DNA of 64,000 nt, taken from positions 62,001 through 126,000 of the forward strand of contig JBECUI020000024.1 of the NCBI GenBank assembly GCA_040954595.2, in the 5' to 3' direction. The notes below the pieces were generated by a model. It was not told the origin of the DNA. It saw nothing but the letters and a program-made list of their open reading frames with translations, and searched no databases. The position numbers were made by a program, and so were the translations under genes. Position 1 is the stretch's first letter; each line of letters opens with the position of its first letter. The DNA comes from Balanoglossus misakiensis (lineage: Eukaryota; Hemichordata). Of the stretch, positions 9,873-21,015 are shown piece by piece.

Positions 9873-12800
9873 GACCGCTTTGAAAGATTTCGCTCTTTTC
9901 TTGACCAAGTGTGAAAATGCTATGAAAGGTGAATCACATCTGAGAGAGCTCAACCACTACAAAAACTTGCAAATGTTGGTTTACAAACTGCCTTTCAAGT
10001 TGAGAGACCGGTGGTGCAGCAGAACATACAGTATCGTACAACAACGATCAGTGCAGTTCAAAGATCTTGTGGAATTTGTCAACAGGGAAGCCAAGATAAT
10101 GTCCCAAGAGGTGTTTGGTAACCTCGCCGGCATTCCATCCAAGGACAAGGGAGCAAAGAACATCAAGAAAGCAACTAGTGGTACACAAAGACGCAACGCC
10201 TACACAGTCAGCACAGAGACTGTTACTCCGTGTTTGTGTTGTGCAGACAGTACACATGAATTTCAAGACTGTCAAGTGTTTGCCTCCAAGGCTTACGATG
10301 ACAAGAAACGGCTCATAAAAACAAAAGGGTTATGTTTTGGTTGCCTGAAAGATGGAAAACATATGGTGAAAGACTGTACAAGCAAGCTGACTTGTGAAAA
10401 ATGTGGCAAGCTGCATCTGACCGTGTTGCACTTCAACAAAACCAAAGACCAGTCTGGAAAACCCGTGTTAACGAATGTGGGGATGATTGACGCATCATGT
10501 AGATCTGCGGGGAATGGAGAGTGTGCATATAAACCCGTGATTATTCCCGTCAAGGTCAAATGTAGATCGAGTGGTCTTAGTGTACAAACGTACGCCTTTA
10601 TTGACAACGGCAGTGACACAGTATTCTGTACGGAAACACTTCGTCGACAACTGAACGTCGGTGGTAAGAAAACAAAGATTATGCTGAACACTATCACTGG
10701 AAGTAAATCAGCTGATAGTCGTGTTATCAAGGGTCTAGAAGTTTCAGATCTTGATGAGCATTACATCATCAAACTTCCAGCTACATATACGCAAGAGAAA
10801 ATTCCTGCTTCGAAAGATCTCATCGTTACACAAGATGACATTGGCGAGTATCCTTATTTGCGTAAGGTACGCCTGCCTGAGATAGATGCGGAAATAGGCC
10901 TACTCATCGGTGGTAACGTTCCTGAAGCGTTTGAACCATGGGAAGTGATAAACAGTAATGGAGATGGACCATTTGCCGTACGTACCCGTTTAGGCTGGTT
11001 CGTAAATGGTTTCCTTACGGGGGCTGGCGTGTCAGAAAATGAAACTGCCGCAACAGTCTGTGGAATACAAGTTGGACCGGCGATTGATCAGCAGTTAATC
11101 AACCTCTTCAATCACGAGTTCAGCGAGCGCATCATAAATGACAAACCCGAAGTTTCGGTTGAAGATAGAAAGTTCATGAGGATTGCGTACGAACAAACGC
11201 AGTTTGTTGATGGTCATTACCAGGTGCCATTACCGTTTCGTGATGACGGTGTTACGATGCCAAACAACAAAGTGGCAGTAGAATATCGGCTTTCTCAGTT
11301 GGGAAAGAAATTTAGAAACAACGATGACTATCGTCAAGAATATACTACCTTCATGGAAAGTATTATAGACAAAGGCTATGCTGAAAGGGTGCCACAGGAA
11401 GAATTGGAAGGCAATCCTGGAAAGAAATGGTATCTTCCCCATCATGGAGTATACCATCCACAGAAACAGAAAATCCGGGTAGTCTTCGACTGTGGTGCAG
11501 AATACAAGGGAACTTCTTTGAACAAGGAATTAATGCAAGGACCGGATCTGACCAGTTCACTTGTAGGAGTGCTTATACGTTTTCGTGAAGAGCGGATAGC
11601 ACTGATGTCAGATATAGAGGCTATGTTCTCTCAAGTTGGCGTGTCGCAAGAAAACCGAGATTTCCAGCGTTTTCTGTGGTGGCCTAATGGTAATGTAGAG
11701 GAACCTCCTATCGAGTACCGAATGACAGTGCACATCTTCGGGGCTACATCGTCACCCAGTTGTGCAAACTTCGCGTTGAAGAAAGCTTCAGACAATACTT
11801 CTGATCTGAGTGTCAAGAACACCATATCTAGAAACTTCTACGTTGATGACATGTTGAAGGCAGCATCAACAGTGATGGAAGGAAAGTCTTTGGCTGAAGG
11901 GCTGACAGACACCTGTAAGAAATCAGGGTTCAAGCTCACAAAGTGGATCAGCAATACGCGTCCAGTTTTGGAAGCAATACCTGAAGAACGAAGGGCGATA
12001 GAGGTGAAGAACTTAGACTTGGAGCGAGATGACTTGCCAATGGAGCATGCACTCGGTATGCAATGGAACGTGGAATCTGACGAATTCGGATTCAGAAATC
12101 GTACTAAAGAGAAACCAGCGACCAGACGAGGAATTCTGGGAGTGGTTAGTTCATTATACGACCCACTGGGCATGGCAGCACCAGCGCTTCTGCCACCCAA
12201 GATGCTTTTGCAGCAGCTGTGTAAAGCAAAACTAGGCTGGGATGATGATATTCCTGGAAAACAACGCAAAGTGTGGGAGAATTGGTTGAGGGATCTACCG
12301 AAATTAGAAGAGTGTTTCCCAGTACCCAGATGTATAAAGCCCGAGCACTTTGGTGAAGTAGACACAGCTCAGCTACATCACATTGCTGATGCCAGCGAAA
12401 ATGGATATGGCACTGTATCATATCTTAGGTTGATCGACAAAAGCGGAAACATCCACAGCACTTTGATGATGGCCAAAGCAAGAGTGGCTCCATTGAAGCA
12501 AATATCGATCCCACGAATGGAATTAACTGCAGCTACTGTAGCAGTGAGGCTTGACAAACTTCTCAGAAAGGAGATGGATTTGCCAATCAATGAATCCGTG
12601 TTTTGAACGGATAGCAAAACCGTGCTGCGGTACATAAACAACGAAACCACAAGATTTCATGCCTTCGTGGCGAATAGACTAGCAGTGATTCGAGGAGGAT
12701 CAGACCCAGCGAACTGGCGCTACATTAATACCAGTGACAACCCGGCAGATGAGTGCTCTAGAGGTCAGAAAATAGATGCTTTTCTGAAGAACGAAAGATG

Positions 12801-13053
12801 GATAGGTGGTCCTGATTTCTTGCGGAAGACACAAGACAAATGGCCAAGTGATAGCTACAATACACAGCTAGATCCAGAAGATCCAGAGGTGAAGAAATCT
12901 GCACTAGTGCATAGAATAGCCTTGAGGTCGGAAGAAGAAACTGTACCCGTGTGTTGGGAACAGTACCTGTTGTTTCGGGAGAACGACAGACGCCTGACAA
13001 AGGGGCGGATCGATCCATGTCCGTTAATGCGGAGGAGACGGTTCAGAAAATGA
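9873..13053 (+). pseudogene. BEL-1 copy C gag C-terminus, protease, RT and RNase H
   Basis: The frame 9880-12606 covers Cys/His knuckles (residues about 118-185), a protease-like region (IDNGSDTVF near residue 243; LLIGGN near 343), and a BEL-type RT. The RT shows the first catalytic Asp in LMSDIEAMF (near residue 577) and an intact FYVDDML box (near 652). RNase H follows with IADASENGYG (near 832) and PRMELTAA. A TGA at 12604-12606 replaces the codon for the Trp normally preceding TDS. The same frame then continues through NPADECSRG to a TGA at 13051-13053. The protease has Asn where the usual catalytic triplet has Ser or Thr. About 900 codons are otherwise open, so decay is recent. Confidence 0.9.
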
Positions 13054-13498
13054 TAGACCACTACTCCAGTTGGTATAAACTGAAGAAAGCAGTGGCCTGG
13101 ATACGTAAAGTGGGTGACACATTGTTGAGATGTGCCAAGAACAAAAGTCGTCGTACAGATGGACCGCATGAGATTACAGTATCGTCGGACGACGCTAGAG
13201 ACTCAAAAGCATTGACACCCAGTATGTTGCTTACTATGAAGGGAGTAGCAACACCCCCTGGTGTGACGGAGAAGAACGACTTGTATGCTGTACACAGATG
13301 GAAGCAAGTGCAGTATCTGTCAGATTTGTATTGGAAAAGGAGGAGAACACCTCCAGAAATGCGTGGCCTTTGGGTGTAATCGTCAAAGTTATGCCTGATC
13401 GGAAAGGGGTGGTGAGACGAGTATTGGTGAAGACCAGATGCAGTGTTTTAGAAAGACCATATGATAAGTTGTGCACATTGTTGGAAGCACAGACTTAG
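13054..13498 (+). pseudogene. BEL-1 copy C integrase remnant (core deleted)
   Basis: After a frameshift near 13030 the sequence continues as HYSSWYKLKKAVAWIRKV, the linker that precedes BEL integrase. It then jumps within about 40 codons to ALTPSMLLTMKG and RWKQVQYLSDLYWKR, which normally lie after the integrase catalytic core. The HHCC zinc domain and all three D,D,E catalytic residues are missing. A second shift or deletion near 13360 joins to the frame ending at 13498, with the BEL C-terminal pattern NAWPLGVIVKVMPDRKGVVR and SVLERPYDKLC. This copy could not integrate on its own. Confidence 0.85.
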
Positions 13499-13866
13499 TG
13501 GTATTGGTATGGTTGCAGTTACCAGCAGCTGTAATAACAACGATCTCAAGTAGTGGCCAGTCTATCCACTACGTCCAGCATTTGATCTCATCTTTGAAGT
13601 ACAGATGTGTTGGATATCATGCTTGGCAGCATGATTGACCGGACGAGGTCTGGGCATGGTCTAGGATGTATCATCACATTCATGAAGAAAAGGATTCTTG
13701 TATTCGCGTTTCCTGAAAAACTTTCGACTTCGCGTTTCGAGATATTTATAGATATTGTTTTGTAATTTCTATTTGATATGTAATTTCGGCACATATGGAT
13801 GTTGGCGTTTTGAATTTGCTAGGATGGAAATTGTTAATGTTTTTTGATGAACAATTTGGGGGCTGG
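13499..13866 (+). other. BEL-1 3' noncoding region and polypurine tract
   Basis: This is 368 bp between the pol stop and the LTR, with no convincing open frame on either strand. It ends in TTTGGGGGCTGG at 13855-13866, a purine-rich tract immediately before the TG that starts the LTR. That is the expected position of the plus-strand primer for reverse transcription. Confidence 0.65.
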
Positions 13867-14253
13867 TGTAAGGACGCCCAGTTCTTAGAGAAACTGAAAT
13901 ATTTAGTCTAGCGCCCTCGCGCTGTGAGTACATTAGCGCATGCGCTTTTGTTTAGAAAATATCTGGAAAATTCCATGGCGCACATGTGAGGACTTTTGCA
14001 CAGTTAGCCTGGGGATTTTTGCCAGTTTTCTACGGAAACTTCAACCACCGCGACGCATCATCCAGTGCCAGTGTTGTGTGTTCAGTCATTAAATGTTCGT
14101 GTAAAGTTCCGAGCAGCGTTTTCTGTGACATCTGACAAGGAATGTTCGTCGGCGATGGTGAGCTCCAGTTAGTTAACGGCAAATACTATAGAACCCTGTG
14201 GCCTTTGATGTGAATTAGGGCACCATTTGAGACGGCACATCGAGGTTACTACA
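13867..14253 (+). repeat. BEL-1 3' LTR
   Basis: The segment begins TGTAAGGACG directly after a polypurine tract and ends ...GGTTACTACA where satellite begins, giving TGTA...TACA termini and a length of about 387 bp. It contains a perfect GCGCATGCGC palindrome (13936-13945) in a CG-rich context, resembling an NRF1 site. No second copy occurs in the window, so the boundaries rest on the polypurine tract, termini and satellite junction rather than on an LTR pair. The right edge is uncertain by a few bases because ACACTGG is also satellite sequence. Confidence 0.65.
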
Positions 14254-17200
14254 CTGGTAACGTTGAACAAGTCGATTTTTCTAGGGCCTGGCTTGGCTAA
14301 ATCTCCGTCACAATATGACAGACACTAGCGTACGTTAGCAACGGTGATCCAGTCAGATTTTCTACGGCATGGCTTGGATAAAGCCCCGGCACTCTAGAGC
14401 AGAAACACGCGTACAGAGACCACGTTGATCAAGTCTGATCTCCTACGGCTTGGCTCGACTGAAACCCCGGCACACTATGACAGACACTAGCGTTCGTTAG
14501 CAACGTTGATCAAGTCAGATTTCCTACGGCATGGCTTGGCTAAAGCCCTGGCACTCTAGAGCAGAAACACGCGTACAGAGACCACGTTGATCTACTCACA
14601 TTTCCTTCGGCCTGGCACGGCTGATGCCCCGGCACTATATATAGGACACAGACTGGCGTAAGTTAACAACGGTAATCACGTCGGGTTTCCTACGGCCTGG
14701 CTCAGCTGAAGCCCCTGCACTCTAGAGCAGAAACAGGCGTTCATTGACCACGTTGATCAAGTCAGATTTCCTACGGCGTGACTCGGCTGGTGCACCGGCA
14801 CTATATGACACAGACTGGCGTAAGTTATCAACGGTGATTACGTCGGATTTCCTACGGCCTGGTTTAGCTGAAGCCCCGGCACTTTAGAGCGGAAACACGC
14901 GTACATTGACCACGATGATCAAGTCAGATCTCCTACGGCCTGGCTCGACTAAAACCCCGGCACACCATGACAGACACTAGCGTTCGTTAGCAACGGTGAT
15001 CAAGTCGGATTTCCTTCGGCCTGGCTCTGCAAAAGACCCGACACTCTAGTACAAAGACGTTGGCTAATCGGGCAAACCGAAGAGGGAAAGTCACAGCGGT
15101 TCAACACTTGACATTTGTTCGGGTAGGACTGCATTATTGCCTGTCAATTTATAGAGAAAGCCCGAATTTAACCAGGGCGTTTCAAACACCGACGTTAGTT
15201 GGGGGCACGGCCTGCAGTACTGCCGGGTAAGCTGACATCGGCGTACCGCATATAATGTAGGGGGGGGGGAACAGAACGGTTCAATACTACATTTATTAGA
15301 TATCAGCTAATTTTGGACAATCATCTAAAATCTAAATCATGTTTTCATATTTGGATATCTGATGATGTATGAAATTTCCATTATATGTAAAAATGGTGCT
15401 GATAATAAAAAATGCACTGTGAATGAGCTGATTAAATACAAAATTGCGTTTTATTCGTTATTGCACCAAAAAGGTCATTTTTAGGCAAAACATTCTTTAT
15501 TTTTTAATTCGGTGACCTGATCATATATAAACAATTGCTTGTATGTTAAAAGTTTTTATGACTTTTAAAAGCAGTGACACTGGCGGCATTCAACACGAAA
15601 ATAAAAATTTTAGCCACAATTTGGTCAAAATGGTAAATTTTTCAAAATTACGAAAAATAACTGTTTCCTACATTTTCGGTAATCTGATGGAGTATAGAAT
15701 GCCATTCGTATGTATATATCGATACAATTTCCACAAAAGACAGTCTAATTTGGCTCACTGCTGACAAAATTGCATGTTATCAAATTTTGCTTGAAAATGT
15801 CATTTTTAGAAAAACAATTAATAAAAGCTGTATTTGTTCTTCGAATTCGGTGCCCTGATTATATATGACATGTTGATTGTATGTTAAAAGTTTCGACCAC
15901 ACCAAAAATGCTGAGATATTGACGGAATTGAAGAAAAAATAGCCATTTTGGCCATATTTTGACAAAAATGGTAAATTTTTTAAAAAAATCATAAAAAATT
16001 AACTCTTTTCTTCATTTTCGGAAATATTATGGAGCATAAAGTGTCGTTCTCTTGTAAAAAGTGCTGCAAATTCCAGAAAAGGCGGAATAATTTGAATCAC
16101 CCAAGACAAAATTACCATTTTCGACTGTTTTTCGAAAAATTGTCTTTTTTACAAAATAAATAAGAATAAATTCTTTTCTTAGTTTCAAACGGGTAGAGAT
16201 ACTTTCCACACGGGTTTTCTAACATTGAATTCCCATTCATCAACTCATATTTCCTACAGCATAAGTCGGCTAAAACCCTGACACTCTAGAGCAGAAACAG
16301 TTGCACACTGGTAACGTTCAACAAGTCGATTTTTCTACGGCCTGGCTCGGCTAAATCTCCGTCACAATATGACAGACACTAGCGTACGTTAGCAACGGTG
16401 ATCAAGTCAGATTTTCTACGGCATGGCTTGGATAAAGCCCCGGCACTCTAGAGCAGAAACACGCGTACAGAGACCACGTTGATCAAGTCTGATCTCCTAC
16501 GGCTTGGCTCGACTAAAACACAGGCTTACTATGACAGACACTAGCGTTCGTTAGCAACGTTGATCAAGTCAGATTTCCTACGGCATGGCTTGGCTAAAGC
16601 CCTGGCACTCTAGAGCAGAAACATGCGTACAGAGACCACGTTGATCTACTCACATTTCCTTCGGCCTGGCACGGCTGATGCCCCGGCACTATATATAGGA
16701 CACAGACTGGCGTAAGTTAACAACGGTAACCACGTCGGGTTTCCTACGGCCTGGCTCAGCTGAAGCCCCGGCACTCTAGAGCAGAAACAGGCGTACATTG
16801 ACCACGTTGATCAAGTCAGATTACCTACGGCGTGACTCGGCTGGTGCACCGGCTCTATATGACACTGACTGGCGTAAGTTATCAACGGTGATTACGTCGG
16901 ATTTCCTACGGCCTGGTTTAGCTGAAGCCCCGGCACTTTAGAGCGGAAACACGCGTACATTGACCACGATGATCAAGTCAGATCTCCTACGGCCTGGCTC
17001 GACTAAAACCCCGGCACTCCATGACAGACACTAGCGTTCGTTAGCAACGGTGATCAAGTCGGATTTCCTTCGGCCTGGCTCTGCAAAAGACCCGACACTC
17101 TAGTACAAAGACGTTGGCTAAGTCGGGCAAACCGAAGAGGGAAAGTCACAGCGGTTCAACACTTGACATTTGTTCGGGTAGGACCGCATTATTGCCTGTC

Positions 17201-17680
17201 AATTTATAGAGAAAGCCCGAATTTAACCACGGCGTTTCAAACACTGACGTTAGTTGGGGGCACAGCCTGCAGTACTGCCGGGTAAGCTGACATCGGCGTA
17301 CCGCATATAATGTAGGGGGGGGGGGAAACAGAACGGATCAATACTACATTTATTAGATATCAGCTAATTTTGGACAATCATCTAAAATCTAAATCATTTT
17401 TTTCATATTTGGATATCTGATGATGTATGAAATTTCCATTATATGTAAAAATGGTGCTGATTATAAAAAATGCACTGTGAATGAGCTGATTAAATACAAA
17501 ATTGCGTTTTATTCGTTATTGCACCAAAAAGGTCATTTTAGGCAAAACATTCTTTATTTTTTAATTCGGTGACCTGATCATATATAAACAATTGCTTGTA
17601 TGTTAAAAGTTTTTATGACTTTTAAAAGCAGTGACACTGGCGGCATTCAACACGAAAATAACAATTTAAGCCACAATTTG
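14254..17680. repeat. Complex satellite array, first block
   Basis: One partial and one complete satellite unit, plus the start of a third that BEL-2a interrupts. G-runs at 15260-15269 (10 G) and 17315-17325 (11 G) mark a 2055-bp period. The order in a unit is 81-bp monomers, a unique segment (near 15030-15260), the G-run, then an AT-rich block of about 330-bp subrepeats. There is no coding; scattered antisense open frames in the AT-rich block are artefacts. The 15.6-15.8 kb part carries private variants not seen in the other blocks (for example GTAATCTG and CCATTCG). Confidence 0.9.
17676..17680. repeat. Left target-site duplication of BEL-2a (ATTTG)
   Basis: The satellite reads ACAATTTGGTCAAAATGG when uninterrupted, as at 25768-25785. 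Here ATTTG precedes the LTR at 17681, and ATTTG follows the other LTR at 24128-24132. The five-base duplication defines the insertion precisely. Confidence 0.9.
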
Positions 17681-18029
17681 TATGGAGAAGTGAGAGATTT
17701 ACTCCAGAAGGATCACGTGACGGAAACTCTTACCCTATCAGAGTTGATATCAGTTGATATCAGAGTTTCCCTCCAAACTTTATACTTGTAGCAGATTTAT
17801 TGTAATTTTTGAGTGTTTGCTCCGGCGTTGGTGGGACTTATATATAACCCAGTTTTGGCGCTTTCGGGCAGCTTTTTGTAAGGAGCTCTGTGGTGTTACT
17901 TTGTTGTTGGATTCAGATGGTAATAAACCAGTGTTTTACCTAGCACTGAATCGTTCGCTTCTTTTCCGACGTCAGTATACTCGAACCCCCTCCCGGGAGT
18001 ATTGATCACTGCCACGATACTTCCCCACA
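17681..18029 (+). repeat. BEL-2a 5' LTR
   Basis: This 349-bp LTR begins TATGGAGAAG and ends TTCCCCACA. It holds a TATA box (TTATATATAA, near 17838-17847) and an AATAAA signal (17922-17927), consistent with a U3 promoter and R-region polyadenylation. It is 13 bp longer than the other BEL-2 LTRs because of a local duplication around GTTGATATCA near 17743-17764. The terminus starts TA rather than TG; the boundary is set by the target duplication and by the polypurine tract before the right LTR. Confidence 0.9.
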
Positions 18030-18033
18030 TTTT

Positions 18034-18048
18034 TGGTGCCGAGACCAG
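18034..18048 (+). other. BEL-2a primer binding site
   Basis: TGGTGCCGAGACCAG begins four bases after the 5' LTR. TGG at this spacing pairs with the CCA end of a tRNA and primes minus-strand DNA. I cannot assign the tRNA from memory. The same sequence follows the BEL-2b LTR at 38110-38124. Confidence 0.65.
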
Positions 18049-18062
18049 TATAACAGAGCAAG

Positions 18063-19378
18063 ATGTCGGAACAAGAACACATCGCGCCACAAGATGGACA
18101 ACAAGAGGATCAGCCAACAGCGTTGACAAAACTGAAGAGATCGCGTCGTGGTCAACGCGCACAAGTGACCCGACTGTTCAACAAGGCCGACACCCTCATG
18201 AACAATTTCGTAGACGTCGGTACAGACAAGCCGACTACACTCGACACGCTGGAAGGGCTGAACGAACAACTTTAGAACAAGATCCGTCTACTCGCCGACC
18301 TCGAGGTGAGAATCCTCGATCTAATTGACGATGAACACTTTGACGAAGAAAATGAAACTTCAGGCGACTACCAGGCCGAAATCTTCGAACACAATCATCG
18401 CATCGCATCTTTCATCAAGAAAAACAAATCGGAGATGCGGACAACTACTACTAGTACTGGTAATGTAACGGGAAGCAGCCTCGGCAACGCGACGCCTCGT
18501 AAAACAGTAACTCTACCGAAACTCCAGCTGCAAACTTTCTCAGGCAATGTAATAGAATGGTCGAGTTTCTTCGATGTATTCAAGTCTTCGATACCTTCGG
18601 ACACTAATTTGGACAACATTCAGAAGTTTACGTATTTGCGGAGTGTACTCAAAGATGAAGCAGCGAGAACAATCAACGGATTGCCACTCACGCACGCGAT
18701 TGACTTATTGACCGAAAGATACGGACAAACCCATCTCATAGTAGATGCTCATATGACCGCGTTGTGGAATCTACAAAGCCCAACCGCCGACGTACAAAGT
18801 TTAAGGCATTTCTACGACTCGATTGAAAATCACGTTCGAGGTCTTCAGTCGCTGGGTAAGGAGGAAACCACATACGGCGAACTTTGGTTCCAATAATACG
18901 GGAGAAATTACCTCCTAACATTCGAGAGCAGATAGCAAGAAAACATGGTAATGCTGCGTGGACATTAGCAGATCTACGAAAAGCCATTCAACACGAGATA
19001 AACACCCTTCAAGCCGGCAACCGGGTCGACGAGATAACAATGGCCACTACCAGAGAACCGGAAATAACCGCGTTTCACACGAAAACGCAGATGACAGGTA
19101 AACAGAAGTTTCGCGCCCCTGTCAAAACGTGCCCGTTCTGCAAAGGGTCACACTTCGCGTCAAATTGCACTGTGGTAACTGATACGCGCGAGAGACTGGA
19201 CATTGTGAAGAAGGACAGACTATGTTTTAATTGCTTTGGAAAACATAGAGTTGCGGAGTGTAAATCAAAATACTCCTGCACTCTGCGCTACACTACGACG
19301 TTCCCACCGCTACAACGACGCCAACCGGAGCGTCGTCCTCGCCATCGCCATCATCAAGTACTTCTGATGTCAAAGTAA
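18063..19378 (+). pseudogene. BEL-2a gag (broken)
   Basis: The ATG at 18063 is the same as in BEL-2b. Gag begins with a polar segment, then a capsid-like region (LPKLQLQTFSGNVIEWSSFF) and Cys/His knuckles (CPFCKGSHFASNC, CFNCFGKHRVAEC). Three lesions break it: a Ser-to-stop TAG at 18273-18275, a one-base deletion near 18885 that shifts the frame, and a 22-bp deletion at about 19280 that removes the start of the third knuckle. Between lesions the reading frames match BEL-2b almost residue for residue. Confidence 0.92.
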
Positions 19379-19380
19379 CA

Positions 19381-21015
19381 TTGACTAATACCGATACATT
19401 TACGGATAAGAAGATAAACACTGGGCCAGTGCTGCTGAAAACTGCGTTTGTACCACTGTCTGTCGGACGGGGAGCCCCCATACATGCCGTCATCCTGTTT
19501 GATGAAGGAGCAAATAAGACATTCGTCACTGAGAGATTCGCCCGTCAGCTGTCCGCGAAAGCTACGCGGCACGAACACATAAAGTTATCGACCTTCGGTG
19601 GCAAGGACTCCAAAGTACGCACCATGGGATTCACCGAACTAACTGCTCATGCTATTCACGCGATGATAATTCCAGAGATATCGTCGGACTTAACAAATCA
19701 CATTTCTCAGGAAGTCCACAATATGAGCCACCTGAAAGGGCTACCATTCGCACATCCAGTTTCGAGTGATCAGTCGTGGCCAATTGATGTTCTAATCGGA
19801 GCCGACCAATATTGGAATTTCGTGGGCTCACACGTTATTTCTGGCGCGTCCGGCCCCACTGCTGTGTCATCCAAATTTGGATACTTACTCTCCGGACCCC
19901 TCGGAACTCCCAAAGTGGATTCTAATGCGCATATCTTACACGTGATTTCTACTGCTGATACCAGTAACGTAGTTTCAGAGAACTCTATCAACGGACTGCA
20001 TGGAGATCGCGCAACGGACATGTATACACCGATGGATAGTACTGCGATCGGCCGAGAACCACAGGTCCAAAATATGTGGGACCTTGAATTGATCGGTATT
20101 CAGGACAATCCAACAGTTGATGAACAGTTGACGTACGAGTCTTACAGAGACACGCACTTGAGAGTTGACCGAGGAAAATACGTAGCTAAACTACCGTGGA
20201 AGGAAGATCACCCTCCACTACCCACCAACTACGATGTCGCCATGAAACGCACGCGTAATACGATACGCAGGTTACCCTCTGAACTCATCAAGAAATATGA
20301 CGACATAATCAATGAACAGAGACGTCGCGACTTCATCGGAGAGGTTGACGAAGATGACGTGAATATCGGACACTATTTGACACATCGTCCGGTGGTTAAG
20401 AATTCGACCACAACACCCATTCGCATCGTTTATGATTGCTCTTGTAAGAAGGATTCTAATTATCCAAGTTTGAATGATTGCTTGCAAACTGGACCGTCAT
20501 TAATAAATGACCTGCCAGCGATTCTGCTGTGATTCCGCGCCAATAACATTGCTTTCACAGCTGACATTGAGAAAGCATTCCTGAACATTCGGTTGGAAGA
20601 AGATGAGAGGAAATTCACGAAATTTCTGTGGCTGTCGGACATTAACGACCCAGAAAGTGACTTCATAACTTTGCAGTTTAAGTCTGTCTTGTTTGGAGCA
20701 GTCTGTTCCCCATTCATCCTCAATGCGGTTATCAAGACGCATTTAGAGAACAATAGTCAACTTCCCACCGCTGACAGATTGGGAAATAATATTTATGTGG
20801 ATAATGTGATCGATGGAGTTGATACTGCAGAAAATGCCATGAAATACTACCATGAAGCCAATGAGTTGATGACATCAGGCGGATTCAAACTCAGAGCATG
20901 GTCTTCCAACTGTCAACAAATAAACGAACTCGCTACATGTGACAATCTGAACGAACCCACCGAAGATGTATCCGTTTTGGGAATGCAGTGGTCAACAAAA
21001 TCTGACTTACTCTAA
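19381..21015 (+). pseudogene. BEL-2a protease and RT N-terminal part (broken)
   Basis: A protease-like segment carries LFDEGANKTF (about 19498-19527) and IDVLIGADQYW. RT follows with FTADIEKAFLNI (about 20554-20589) and NIYVDNVIDG (20788-20817). The catalytic box reads YVDN, not YVDD, as in BEL-2b. A TGA at 20530-20532 replaces an Arg codon of BEL-2b, and an in-frame 21-bp deletion removes seven residues near 19651. An 8-bp deletion near 21006 shifts the frame into the next segment. Confidence 0.9.

Larger units (their letters stand above)
9051..14253 (+). mobile_element. BEL/Pao retrotransposon BEL-1, copy C (5' truncated)
   Basis: This is the longest BEL-1 copy. It begins inside gag, continues through protease, RT, RNase H and a deleted integrase, and ends in a 3' untranslated region, polypurine tract and LTR. 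No 5' LTR or primer binding site is present; spacer sequence replaces them. The right end abuts satellite at about 14254, so the element was inserted into the satellite array. It carries a frame break in gag, a nonsense codon in RNase H, a frameshift after RNase H, and loss of the integrase core, so it is dead. Confidence 0.85.

Noticed and set aside
14254-17680. rRNA, tRNA or snRNA genes within the satellite
   Set aside because: No conserved rRNA cores, no tRNA A and B boxes with cloverleaf potential, and no snRNA motifs were recognised by eye on either strand.
18273-18275. Programmed stop readthrough in BEL-2 gag
   Set aside because: BEL-2b has a Ser codon here (TCG), so TAG is a private nonsense mutation of BEL-2a.
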